DNA from: JBPCNH01 sp051001455
Lineage (GTDB): Bacteria; Actinomycetota; CADDZG01; WHSQ01
DNA: 62,169 nucleotides
Reading direction: 5' to 3'
NCBI GenBank assembly: GCA_051001455.1
Contig: JBPCNH010000035.1
Span: forward strand, 1-62,169
This document shows positions 26,663 to 34,659 of this stretch, in pieces. Positions within the stretch are counted from its first letter, which is position 1, and every line of letters starts with the position of its first letter. The notes below the pieces were generated by a model. That model saw only the letters and a program-made list of their open reading frames with translations. It searched no databases and was not told where the DNA came from. Made by a program: the position numbers and the translations under genes.

Positions 26663-27558
26663 CACCAGCCGCGGCGCGCCAGACGCTCGGCGTCGGGGAT
26701 ATCCGACAGGTTGATACCGACCATGGCCTCGCCCAGCCCGTGAGAAACCTTGGCGATGATGTCCGGATCGTTGAAGTAAGTCGTTGCCTCCACTATGGCT
26801 CGTGCCCGCAGCGCGGGGTCTCCGGACTTGAAGATCCCCGACCCGACGAACACACCGTCGGCGCCGAGTTGCATCATCAGCGCCGCGTCTGCAGGCGTAG
26901 CAATCCCACCGGCGGTAAAGAGAACCACGGGGAGTTTCCCAACCTCGGCCACCTCTCGCACGAGGTCGAAGGGAGCGCGCAGCTCCTTGGCTTCGGCCAT
27001 CAACTCTTCCGAGCCGAGCGACCGGAGTTTCCGGACCGAGGACGTGATCGAGCGCATGTGTCGAACGGCTTCCACAACGTTTCCCGTTCCCGCTTCACCC
27101 TTGGAGCGGATCATCGCCGCTCCCTCTCCGATGCGACGGAGCGCTTCACCGAGGTTCGTCGCGCCGCACACGAAAGGCACGGTGAAGTCCCACTTGTTGA
27201 CGTGATGGGCTTCATCCGCAGGAGAGAGCACCTCAGACTCGTCGATGTAGTCCACACCGAGCGATTGCAGGACCTGGGCCTCGACGAAGTGCCCGATCCG
27301 GCACTTCGCCATGACGGGGATCGTGACCGACTCGACTATCTCTGCAACCTTCTCTGGATCCGCCATTCGGACGACGCCACCCTCGGCCCGGATATCGGCC
27401 GGTACGCGCTCGAGAGCCATCACCGCCACGGCTCCTGCTTCCTCGGCGATAGTGGCTTGCTCGGCAGTGGTGACGTCCATGATGACGCCGCCTTTAAGCA
27501 TCTCGGCGAGGCCGCGCTTGACCCTTGCTCCGCCGGTGTCTCTCGAGATGTCGGACAC
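26662..27558 (-). CDS. pdxS: Pyridoxal 5'-phosphate synthase, lyase subunit PdxS
   Basis: 298 residues, a TIM-barrel with the conserved segments VMAKCRIGHFVEAQ and LPVVLFTAGGIATPADAALM. Makes PLP from ribose 5-phosphate, glyceraldehyde 3-phosphate and ammonia with PdxT. GTG start with AGAGG nine bases upstream. Confidence 0.97.
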   Translation of the reverse strand: MSDISRDTGGARVKRGLAEMLKGGVIMDVTTAEQATIAEEAGAVAVMALERVPADIRAEGGVVRMADPEKVAEIVESVTIPVMAKCRIGHFVEAQVLQSLGVDYIDESEVLSPADEAHHVNKWDFTVPFVCGATNLGEALRRIGEGAAMIRSKGEAGTGNVVEAVRHMRSITSSVRKLRSLGSEELMAEAKELRAPFDLVREVAEVGKLPVVLFTAGGIATPADAALMMQLGADGVFVGSGIFKSGDPALRARAIVEATTYFNDPDIIAKVSHGLGEAMVGINLSDIPDAERLARRGW

Positions 27559-27653
27559 GGGATACCTCTTTCTCTGTAGCCTCTCGGTGGCTGAGGGCTC
27601 TTCCTTCTAGCCCTTGGCCTCTGTCCCGATGCTACCAGCGCGGGTATCCCTAA

Positions 27654-28685
27654 CTACTTGGTGAAGGAGAAGGACCCTTTCACGCTGCCGGCGGGAGAGG
27701 GCACCAGCTCGATCCAGGTGTTGCCCGGCGCCAGCACGAAATCTTCGCCCGTTTTCCGGGTGGTGAAGGTCGTGGCCTCCCCTTTGTCATCTGTCTTCCA
27801 GCGCCCGCGCACCACCTTGCCGTCACGGAAGAGCAGCGCCTTGCCAGAGGAGTAGAGATCGATATCAGGCGACGGGTTCCCCGCGACATCCCGGATAGTC
27901 GTCGAATCGTTCACCGTGACCTCTTGAACTATGAGGTTCGTTACTTCGAGCTGCTCCCCCCCTGCGGTCATGAACGGCGCACTGGCTTCGAACCTCTGCC
28001 ACGCGTTACCCGACCACCGGTACTCGATGGTGTTGGTCGCCAGGAAGTTGAGCGAGACCGACCTGGCTCGCCGGGCACCCTGCTGGAGATCGCCGAACTT
28101 CAGCGAGGGAGGTGCATCCACATCCGCGCGCTGGGCGAGACGTCGCAGGCGTGGGATGTCGGCGAACAGGTTATGCAACTCGAAGACACCCTCGGGCACG
28201 CGATACAGAGCCTCCCCGGGGGTGTCCTCGTCGACCGTTACCAGACCGCGCTCGGCCAGCTCGGCTTCAACGATCGCGTTGCCCCCCGAGTAAGCGAGCA
28301 GCGTCGTGAAGGGCTTGGCTATCTTCGGGTCGTCGAAGCGAGCGCTCCGCACCGGTCCTGCTTGAGCGACGGAACCGCAGTGGAATATGGCCATGAAGCG
28401 GGTGATGCCGCCTTCGACGACCTCCTCGTACACGAGATCGGCAGATTCCAGCCCCGACTGGGGACGGGCCTGCGGCGAGTTCTCGATCTTGAGAGCCACC
28501 GCCGGGCGGTCGAGGTTCATACGTGGTCTGGCCTTTTCCCCCGTCAGAGGACAGGTCGGGTCGGGCGTCGGGGAGGGCTCTACGGCCGCGGCCCCAGCCT
28601 GGGAGGACGGGCCTCCATCGCTACAAGAGACCGCGGTGAGCGACAGCACCACCGCGAGTGCCAGCGTCGTCCTAGTTGCGTTCAA
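27654..28685 (-). CDS. DUF3048 lipoprotein (YerB-like), copy 1
   Basis: 343 residues. A hydrophobic leader ending TAVSC gives a predicted lipoprotein. The body has the two DUF3048 parts: RPAVALKIENSPQARPQSGL with DLVYEEVVEGGITRF, and a C-terminal beta-rich part with VLAPGNTWIELVP and GSFSFTK at the end. It starts with TTG inside the last codons of copy 2 (14-base overlap), with AAGGATCC as a possible ribosome site. Function unknown; extracytoplasmic. About half its residues appear shared with copy 2. Confidence 0.8.
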   Translation of the reverse strand: MNATRTTLALAVVLSLTAVSCSDGGPSSQAGAAAVEPSPTPDPTCPLTGEKARPRMNLDRPAVALKIENSPQARPQSGLESADLVYEEVVEGGITRFMAIFHCGSVAQAGPVRSARFDDPKIAKPFTTLLAYSGGNAIVEAELAERGLVTVDEDTPGEALYRVPEGVFELHNLFADIPRLRRLAQRADVDAPPSLKFGDLQQGARRARSVSLNFLATNTIEYRWSGNAWQRFEASAPFMTAGGEQLEVTNLIVQEVTVNDSTTIRDVAGNPSPDIDLYSSGKALLFRDGKVVRGRWKTDDKGEATTFTTRKTGEDFVLAPGNTWIELVPSPAGSVKGSFSFTK

Positions 28686-29715
28686 CGGAGAAGGATCCTT
28701 TCAACTCGCCGGACTGGTTGGGCACGAGATGCACCCAGATCGAGCCGGGAGCGAACAACAGCTCCTCGTCGTCCTTGGTCTGGAACTTCACGGCACCTTC
28801 GACCGACTCCCGCACCCATCGTCCGTTGATGCGGCGCCCGTCGCGCAGGAGCACCGCTTTGCCCTGGCCCGTGACATCCCCGATCTCGACCGAGGGGTTG
28901 CCCGAGACATCGGTGATCGAGCCGGACAGGTTGACCTCGTGCTCTTCGATCAACACATTCTCAACCGCGATCTGCTCGCCCGATTCCGCCATGAACGGCT
29001 GTCCGGCTTGATACCGGAGCCAGCGCTCGCCGTCCCATTCGTAACGGATGCTGGTCACGCCGCTGAAGTCGATCACGACGGCGGCGGCGCGCCGGGTTCC
29101 TTCGTTCGATATCTCGCCGAAGGAGTAAGCCTCGGCAGGAGGGGCGTCGTCGAAGCTCTCACGCGCTACCTTGCGGAGCTCGGAGATATCGCCGTAAAGG
29201 GTGTGTTCGAACCCGATGCCGGCACGGGGGACCCTCGCCAGGGCGCCTCCGGAGTTGTCCTCGTCCAGCTGCACGATCTCGGCCGCGTCGAGTGCATCGA
29301 GCACGTGCTTGTTGGCACCGGAGAAAGCCAGGATGCGGGTCGCCGGTGTCATGATCGCCGGATCAACTATTCGGGCGCTGCGGACGGGCCCCACCTTGTC
29401 CGAGTCAGAGCAGTGATAGAGCGCGAGGAAACGGGTGACTCCTCCTTCCACGAGCTCTTCGTACACGACCTCGGCATCCTCCAGGCCCGACAATGGGTAG
29501 GCCACTGGAGCATTCTCGACCTTGATGGCGACGGCCGAGCGTTCGAGTGCCGCGGCCCGCTGTGGCTCGATCCCGCTGAGAGGACAGGTTGTCGGCTCGG
29601 GATCGAAGATGCCGCCGACGACGGGGATCCCACCCTTGTTCCCCATCAGGAAGAACGCGCCGACCGCCACGAGCGCGATCGCTCCAAGTACCGCCACCTT
29701 GCCTCTCGTCGTCAC
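28672..29715 (-). CDS. DUF3048 membrane-anchored protein (YerB-like), copy 2
   Basis: 347 residues with an uncleaved N-terminal helix (VAVLGAIALVAVGAFFLM) and the same two-part DUF3048 body (SAVAIKVENAPVAYPLSGL, VVYEELVEGGVTRF, LFAPGSIWVHLVP, GSFSVERN). It lies upstream of copy 1 and is a tandem paralogue, with membrane helix in place of lipid anchor. GTG start. Role unknown. Confidence 0.82.
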   Translation of the reverse strand: MTTRGKVAVLGAIALVAVGAFFLMGNKGGIPVVGGIFDPEPTTCPLSGIEPQRAAALERSAVAIKVENAPVAYPLSGLEDAEVVYEELVEGGVTRFLALYHCSDSDKVGPVRSARIVDPAIMTPATRILAFSGANKHVLDALDAAEIVQLDEDNSGGALARVPRAGIGFEHTLYGDISELRKVARESFDDAPPAEAYSFGEISNEGTRRAAAVVIDFSGVTSIRYEWDGERWLRYQAGQPFMAESGEQIAVENVLIEEHEVNLSGSITDVSGNPSVEIGDVTGQGKAVLLRDGRRINGRWVRESVEGAVKFQTKDDEELLFAPGSIWVHLVPNQSGELKGSFSVERN

Positions 29716-29901
29716 TGAGCCGCGTCTCCTTCATGAGGTTTCTCATCATCGGACGGCGCGCCGAACGGGGAGCGCACGGGTGGAGATGGCGCTGCGCAGC
29801 CCGAGAGCCGGGCCTTCGGGGCCCGCCGTCGGACACCTTTCAGGGGCGTCTGCCGGGAAGGTAACACGACAATTTCGCAACGCCGTGGCAATGCCCGCCG
29901 G
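29716..29901. other. Intergenic spacer between DUF3048 copy 2 and the M48-like gene
   Basis: 186 bases without a convincing gene. Several frames are open, as expected at this base composition. No clear terminator with a T run is seen. Confidence 0.3.
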
Positions 29902-30597
29902 CTAGAGGTCGAGCAGCGCGGCAGCCCTGTCCTCCGCCGGGACGTGGGTCGCAGGGGAACCTACGAACCATAGGAGCCCGAATCCCCCGCCCTGCGGCTC
30001 GGCCTTCCTGATGGCCGAGGCGAGAGCCGGTGGGTAGCGGGTCAAGGACACTGTTTGAAGGTCCTGCACCCTTCCTTCTTTTACGGTTCGGCCGGATAAA
30101 GGGCCCAGGCCCGTGGCCTGGACGGCGCGCCGAACATCCCCGGTGGCGATGCGCACGAGGCAGTGAGCGACCACGGCTTCGAGCTCGGTCCGTGTATAGG
30201 TCGCCACCAGCCCCGTCGTCACGACGACATGCGGTCCACCGGCCCAGCTCACGAGAGCATTAGGGCCGGCCGCCTCGATCACCCAGATGGCCGGAGCCGC
30301 GATGTGGAGGTCGCGCGACAGACCCTCGACGAGATTGCGCAGCCGGTGGTGCGAGTCCTCGAGTGGACGCGCCCCGACGGCTTTCAGCGCCGCTCGTCCC
30401 CGGGACCAGATCCAGGCCAGGAAGGCGACCATGAGGAGGGCGCCGAAGACGATCCCGATGACGGATGTGGTCACGGCTCCGACGAGCAACGCAAGCAGCA
30501 CGATCGCCAGAAGCACCAGACCGAAGGGGATCACCAGCCTCCCCGGTACGGGGGCCGGAGCGTCCCATTCGGAGACCTTGCGATCTTTACCTTCCAT
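29902..30597 (-). CDS. Degenerate M48-like membrane protein (pseudo-peptidase)
   Basis: 231 residues: two close N-terminal membrane helices (residues ~21-64), then a segment like the M48/HtpX core (VIEAAGPNALVSWAGGPHVVVTTGLV followed by TELEAVVAHCLVRI). In active M48 enzymes the last stretch would read AHELxH; here the catalytic Glu is Cys146 and the second zinc His is Arg149, so it is very unlikely to be a protease. Starts with ATG. Divergent from the YibE/F gene. Possibly a regulator or scaffold derived from a peptidase. Confidence 0.65.
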   Translation of the reverse strand: MEGKDRKVSEWDAPAPVPGRLVIPFGLVLLAIVLLALLVGAVTTSVIGIVFGALLMVAFLAWIWSRGRAALKAVGARPLEDSHHRLRNLVEGLSRDLHIAAPAIWVIEAAGPNALVSWAGGPHVVVTTGLVATYTRTELEAVVAHCLVRIATGDVRRAVQATGLGPLSGRTVKEGRVQDLQTVSLTRYPPALASAIRKAEPQGGGFGLLWFVGSPATHVPAEDRAAALLDL

Positions 30598-30637
30598 CCC
30601 TCGGAGCTCCTCCTCGCTCTTCGAACCCTCAGGTTAG

Positions 30638-30666
30638 TTGGCCGACCTGCAGCCCGCTGCCATACT
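30638..30666 (+). promoter_or_regulatory. Promoter for leaderless yibE/F
   Basis: TTGGCC (30638-30643), a 17-base spacer and CATACT (30661-30666). The GTG start of the downstream gene follows six bases later, and no Shine-Dalgarno is present, so the transcript probably begins at the start codon. Confidence 0.55.
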
Positions 30667-30672
30667 CGTCAC

Positions 30673-31929
30673 GTGGGCCACGGACACCATCACCATCACG
30701 CGCCGAACGTGGCGGTCTCGGTCGCGACGAGACGGGTGCTACTCGCTGCCGTCGCCCCGTTCCTGGTAGCGACCTTGATAGGCCTCGTGATCCTGTGGCC
30801 GTCGGGCGACGGGATAGGCGACCCGGGTGCGCCCGGCGTGAACCAGGCGTCTGAGAGATATTCGGGAACGGTCACCTCGGTCACGACCGAGCCCTGCGAC
30901 GCCCCCGGTCAGGAAGGATTCGAGTGCTCCGAGGTGGAGGTCCGGTTGGCCGACGGCGCGCCGGACGCCGTCGTGACGGTGGTGATGGCCGAGGGCCGCA
31001 ACGTCCAGAAGGTCGAGATGGGAGACTCGATCATCGTCGCCCGCAGCCCGGAAGCGCCTGCAGGGTCCCAGTACCACTTCGTCGATTACGAGCGCGGGAC
31101 GCCACTGCTGATGCTCGCGATCTTGTTCGCGGTGGTCGTGGTGGCTCTCAGTCGTTGGCGCGGCCTCTTGGCTCTCGCCGGCACTGCGATCAGTCTGCTC
31201 ATCCTCGTGGTTTTCGTTCTGCCCTCGATCCTGGAGGGCAACAACCCGCTCGCCGTCGCCCTCGTAGGAGGGTCGGCCGTGATGTTCATCGCCTTGTATC
31301 TCGCCCACGGGGTCAATGCGCGCACGACCACCGCCGTCCTCGGAACGGTGACGAGCCTGATGGTGACCGGGTTGCTCGCCCTTCTATTCGTGGGTGCGGC
31401 CAACTTCTCCGGCTTCGGTTCGGAGGAGGCCGTTTACCTGCAGATCTCGGCTCAACAGGTGAACCTGACCGGACTCTTGCTGGGAGGCATCATCATCGGC
31501 ACCCTCGGGGTACTCGACGATGTCACCGTCACCCAGGCATCGGCCGTATGGGAGTTGCGGCGCGCCAACCCTGCGTACAGCACCCTCGACCTCTATCGTT
31601 CCGCCTTGCGGATCGGGCGCGATCACATCGCATCGACCGTGAACACGCTCGTGCTCGCATATGCAGGGGCGTCGCTGCCCCTGCTGATCGTCTTCACGCT
31701 GGCCGACAGACCTCTCGGGACGCTCCTGACGGGAGAGATCATCGCGGAAGAGATCGTGAGGACGCTGGTGGGCAGCATCGGTCTAGTGGCTTCCGTTCCC
31801 ATAACCACCGGGCTCGCCGCTCTCGTCGCCAGCAGAGACGACGCTGTTGGTCCCGAGGTTCCTACGAGGGAGCCGGAGGCCGGCTATCAGAGGCCAAGGG
31901 CCGAAGCGATGTGGCGCGCCGAGGATTAA
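30673..31929 (+). CDS. YibE/F family membrane protein
   Basis: 418 residues from the GTG at 30673. The N-terminus is histidine-rich (GHGHHHHHAP), followed by one membrane helix, an extracytoplasmic domain of ~110 residues with two cysteines, then about seven membrane helices (YibE/F domain: LLGGIIIGTLGVLDDVTVTQ and RIGRDHIASTVNTLVLAYAG). The family is annotated as transport-related, but no substrate is established; the His-rich leader hints at metal. Ends in TTAA shared with the convergent glycosyltransferase. Confidence 0.85.
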   Translation: MGHGHHHHHAPNVAVSVATRRVLLAAVAPFLVATLIGLVILWPSGDGIGDPGAPGVNQASERYSGTVTSVTTEPCDAPGQEGFECSEVEVRLADGAPDAVVTVVMAEGRNVQKVEMGDSIIVARSPEAPAGSQYHFVDYERGTPLLMLAILFAVVVVALSRWRGLLALAGTAISLLILVVFVLPSILEGNNPLAVALVGGSAVMFIALYLAHGVNARTTTAVLGTVTSLMVTGLLALLFVGAANFSGFGSEEAVYLQISAQQVNLTGLLLGGIIIGTLGVLDDVTVTQASAVWELRRANPAYSTLDLYRSALRIGRDHIASTVNTLVLAYAGASLPLLIVFTLADRPLGTLLTGEIIAEEIVRTLVGSIGLVASVPITTGLAALVASRDDAVGPEVPTREPEAGYQRPRAEAMWRAED

Positions 31930-33020
31930 CTCCCGGTAGCGTCGAGATAGGCCTGCTCGACGTTGTTGACCAGCCTCGCCCAGTCGTAGACACCGGCCAT
32001 GCGTTCGCTCAGTTTGCGCATCCTGGCGGCCTCCTCGGGATCACTCAACACCTCTCGGAGAGCCGCAGCCAACGGACCGGTCTGACCAGGCGGGACGAGC
32101 TTGGCTGCGCTCGATGCAACCGCGCGATAGCCCATGAGGTCCGAGCACACGACCGGAGCCCCCGCCGCCATCGCTTCGAGCAACACGATCCCGAAGGACT
32201 CGCCGCCGAGGCCCGGGGCGCAATACACGTCCGCGCGCCGGTAGATCCTCGGTAGCTCTTCCTCCCCCAGCCGGCCGAGGAAGGCGACATCTAGGTCGAG
32301 ACCCTCCGCGAGCATGCGGCAATACTTCTGCTCGGGGCCGGTCCCGGCGACCACCAACTGAGCGTCGAGGTCGTCGAGTCGCGCCATCGCGCGGATCAAT
32401 ACCTCGAGGCCCTTGCGCGCCTCGATGCGGCCGAGGAACAGGACCTTCTTGCCGGGGCCGAGGTCGAGTGGCGCGGCGCCCGAGAAACGCGCCGCATCCA
32501 CACCGTTGGGAGTCAACCGGTACTCCCCCGGGAAGAACCCGGAGACGAACTCGCGCGCGGTGTCGGAGACCGCGGTGCGAACCCTCAGTCTCTTCATAGC
32601 TCTGCGAAGCCCCGGTTTGGCTACGAGGTAGGCGAGGCTGTCCTCTGCCGACGCGTGGAACGTCCCGACCGCTGGGACCTTGCTGTTCATGAGAGCCAGG
32701 AGTGACAGGCTCGGGATCAACGGCTCGTGCAGATGCATGACGTCGGGTTCGAAGTCGCGGAGCGCAACCCGCATGCCCGTGGCCGCGAGCGGGCCGAACG
32801 CCAGCGGCGCCACCGAACCGTTGTACGGCACCCCTATCGCGCGCCCTACCAGCTTGATATTGCCGCCCCCGCCGACCTGATGAGTGAGCGTCATCGATGA
32901 CGGCGCTATGACCTGCACGGTGTGCCCCTTGCCTTCTAGAGCGGACGCAAGGGCGCGCACATGCGACTGCACGCCTCCAACCCGATCCCATGCATAGGGA
33001 CAAACCAGGGCTACTTTCAC
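31926..33020 (-). CDS. pimA: PimA-like GT4 glycosyltransferase (phosphatidylinositol mannosyltransferase)
   Basis: 364 residues from the GTG at 33020, which overlaps the acyltransferase stop (GTGA). GT-B fold: the N-terminal VALVCPYAWDRVGGVQSHV matches the acceptor-side loop of PimA, and the C-terminal half has the EX7E signature ESFGIVLLE. In PimA this enzyme adds the first mannose from GDP-mannose to phosphatidylinositol on the cytosolic face. Assignment rests on the neighbourhood (PI synthase and acyltransferase) as well as the sequence. Confidence 0.85.
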   Translation of the reverse strand: MKVALVCPYAWDRVGGVQSHVRALASALEGKGHTVQVIAPSSMTLTHQVGGGGNIKLVGRAIGVPYNGSVAPLAFGPLAATGMRVALRDFEPDVMHLHEPLIPSLSLLALMNSKVPAVGTFHASAEDSLAYLVAKPGLRRAMKRLRVRTAVSDTAREFVSGFFPGEYRLTPNGVDAARFSGAAPLDLGPGKKVLFLGRIEARKGLEVLIRAMARLDDLDAQLVVAGTGPEQKYCRMLAEGLDLDVAFLGRLGEEELPRIYRRADVYCAPGLGGESFGIVLLEAMAAGAPVVCSDLMGYRAVASSAAKLVPPGQTGPLAAALREVLSDPEEAARMRKLSERMAGVYDWARLVNNVEQAYLDATGS

Positions 33021-33961
33021 GTCACCGCCCGGCCACCCGGCACCCGGTCCTCTTGCCAGAACGGTCCGAAGACGTGCCATTCCTCGGGACGCTCGGCGAT
33101 CACACGCTCGAGCTCGGAAGCGATCCTCTGGGTCAACTCACCGATCGGCTCCGGTTCGTCCGGCCCCGGCAGTGGGATCACGTCTCCTATCACCGCGGTC
33201 CAACCGTGCCTCCCGTCGTCGTGGACCTCGCTGTAGACGGGGGCAACGCACAGAGGCAGCTTGGTGGCGAGCGCGATCGAGGCCGGGCCCGCCGGGAAAT
33301 TCGCCGGCTTCCCGAAGAAGGTGACCTCAGGCCCGGCGCCCTTCAGGTCTCGGTCGCCGAGGATCGCCACCACGGCTCCGTCCTCAGCTGCCTTCGCCAA
33401 CCTGGTGGTCACTCCTTTCTCGGCCGGGAAAATCGTCATCCCCAGCTTCGCCCGGTGATCGGCGAAGAATTCGAACATCCGTCGCGGTTTCAAGACCTCG
33501 ACGACGGTTACCAGGCGGTGACCGTTGGCTCCTACCCATGCCCCGGCCGCGTCCCAATTCCCCAGATGTCCGACGACCACGATCGCTCCCTTATCGCCCA
33601 TCATCCCGTCGAAGAGTTTGTGCTGGTTATGCACCCGGAACCGGTCGAGGAAGAACTCCGGGGATTCCCGCACCAAACGAAAGGTCTCCAGCCAATAGCG
33701 GGCATAGGACTCGAAAGATCTCCTCACGAGATCCAGGACGTGCGCCGAGGTCGGGGGCTGCCCGGTGATGATGCTGAGGTTCCTCGCGACCTGGAACCTC
33801 TTCTTGGAACGCCGGGCTCCCAGCCTCCCTATCCAAGCCGCCGATCTGTATACGAGCCCTTCCGGAAGTCTGCGAGCGATCCAGGACAGAGACACATACG
33901 CGTAATAAACGAGCTGGATCAGACGGCCTTCGTCGGGAGGCCTCTTACCCATCGGCGACAT
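33017..33961 (-). CDS. PIM/lipid A-type lysophospholipid acyltransferase (PatA-like)
   Basis: 314 residues, LpxL/HtrB superfamily. The catalytic HX4D motif is HLGNWD, with the later GDRDLKG and FFGKPANFPAGPASIAL blocks. The ATG at 33961 is preceded by AGGAG and overlaps the pgsA end by 17 bases. In mycobacteria the matching gene (PatA) acylates the mannose of PIM1. Likely to act on the PimA-like product here. Confidence 0.85.
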   Translation of the reverse strand: MSPMGKRPPDEGRLIQLVYYAYVSLSWIARRLPEGLVYRSAAWIGRLGARRSKKRFQVARNLSIITGQPPTSAHVLDLVRRSFESYARYWLETFRLVRESPEFFLDRFRVHNQHKLFDGMMGDKGAIVVVGHLGNWDAAGAWVGANGHRLVTVVEVLKPRRMFEFFADHRAKLGMTIFPAEKGVTTRLAKAAEDGAVVAILGDRDLKGAGPEVTFFGKPANFPAGPASIALATKLPLCVAPVYSEVHDDGRHGWTAVIGDVIPLPGPDEPEPIGELTQRIASELERVIAERPEEWHVFGPFWQEDRVPGGRAVT

Positions 33962-34553
33962 GCGGCTCCTGCCGGCGGACGTGGACGAGTCTTTGTAAGA
34001 AGGTCGCGATAGACAGGACGGCCAAGATCACCAGAACGACGCCGACGATGTCGAACACGAGAGCCACGATCATCGCGATCACACGCTCGGCACGTTCTGC
34101 GATGCCGACATCGCAGTCGAATCCCAGGGACTCGGCACGCGCCTTTACGTACGACACAAGGAACGAAGCCACGAGAGCCACGAGAGCAACCGCCGCGATC
34201 CAATCGGACGCCCTCTCGGGCGTGTCGGGTGCGACCCCATAGAGCCACGCCAGCGGGATGAACAGCAGAGCGTCGGTCAGGCGGTCGGTGGTCGAATCGA
34301 ACAAGGCTCCGAACTTGCCCGTCCGGCCTCTGGCCTTGGCAACAGCTCCGTCGAACACATCCGCCAATGCGGCCACTATCGTGAGGAGACCCGCCGCGAG
34401 AAGGCGGCCCTCGAGGATCAGGTAAGCGGCTCCCGCCTGCACGAGGACCCCGAAGAGGGTGATGGCGTCGGGACTGATGCCGCTCGCGGCCACCCCGCGG
34501 CCCAACGGCCTCATGGCTCTATCCCAGTGTTTGCGGATCTTCTGGTTCAGCAC
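33945..34553 (-). CDS. pgsA: CDP-alcohol phosphatidyltransferase, probably phosphatidylinositol-phosphate synthase
   Basis: 202 residues from the GTG at 34553; the frame extends to a TTG at 34607, but the family normally begins at this LNQKIR-type segment and a TATCCT box lies six bases before the GTG. The CDP-alcohol motif is present as DVFDG-AKARG-FGALFDSTTD (eight-residue metal site). About six membrane helices. In Actinomycetota this position (next to acyltransferase and PimA) corresponds to the enzyme making phosphatidylinositol phosphate from CDP-diacylglycerol and inositol phosphate. Confidence 0.85.
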   Translation of the reverse strand: MLNQKIRKHWDRAMRPLGRGVAASGISPDAITLFGVLVQAGAAYLILEGRLLAAGLLTIVAALADVFDGAVAKARGRTGKFGALFDSTTDRLTDALLFIPLAWLYGVAPDTPERASDWIAAVALVALVASFLVSYVKARAESLGFDCDVGIAERAERVIAMIVALVFDIVGVVLVILAVLSIATFLQRLVHVRRQEPHVADG

Positions 34554-34559
34554 GAGGCG

Positions 34560-34565
34560 AGGATA
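34560..34565 (-). promoter_or_regulatory. -10 box for leaderless pgsA
   Basis: TATCCT on the minus strand, exactly six bases before the GTG of pgsA, without a Shine-Dalgarno. The -35 is not clear. Divergent from fusA2. Confidence 0.45.
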
Positions 34566-34659
34566 CGCGCTCGTGTCCCTCGCCACACCTGGGCCGCCTC
34601 GAGCCAAGCGCGACTACCATCTATGGCACAACCGGCGCCGATGTCGTCAAGGGGGAAGC

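Noticed and set aside
30163..30672. N-terminal extension of the YibE/F gene
   Set aside because: It runs antisense through the M48-like gene, without family features, and the promoter and GTG at 30673 explain the gene better.
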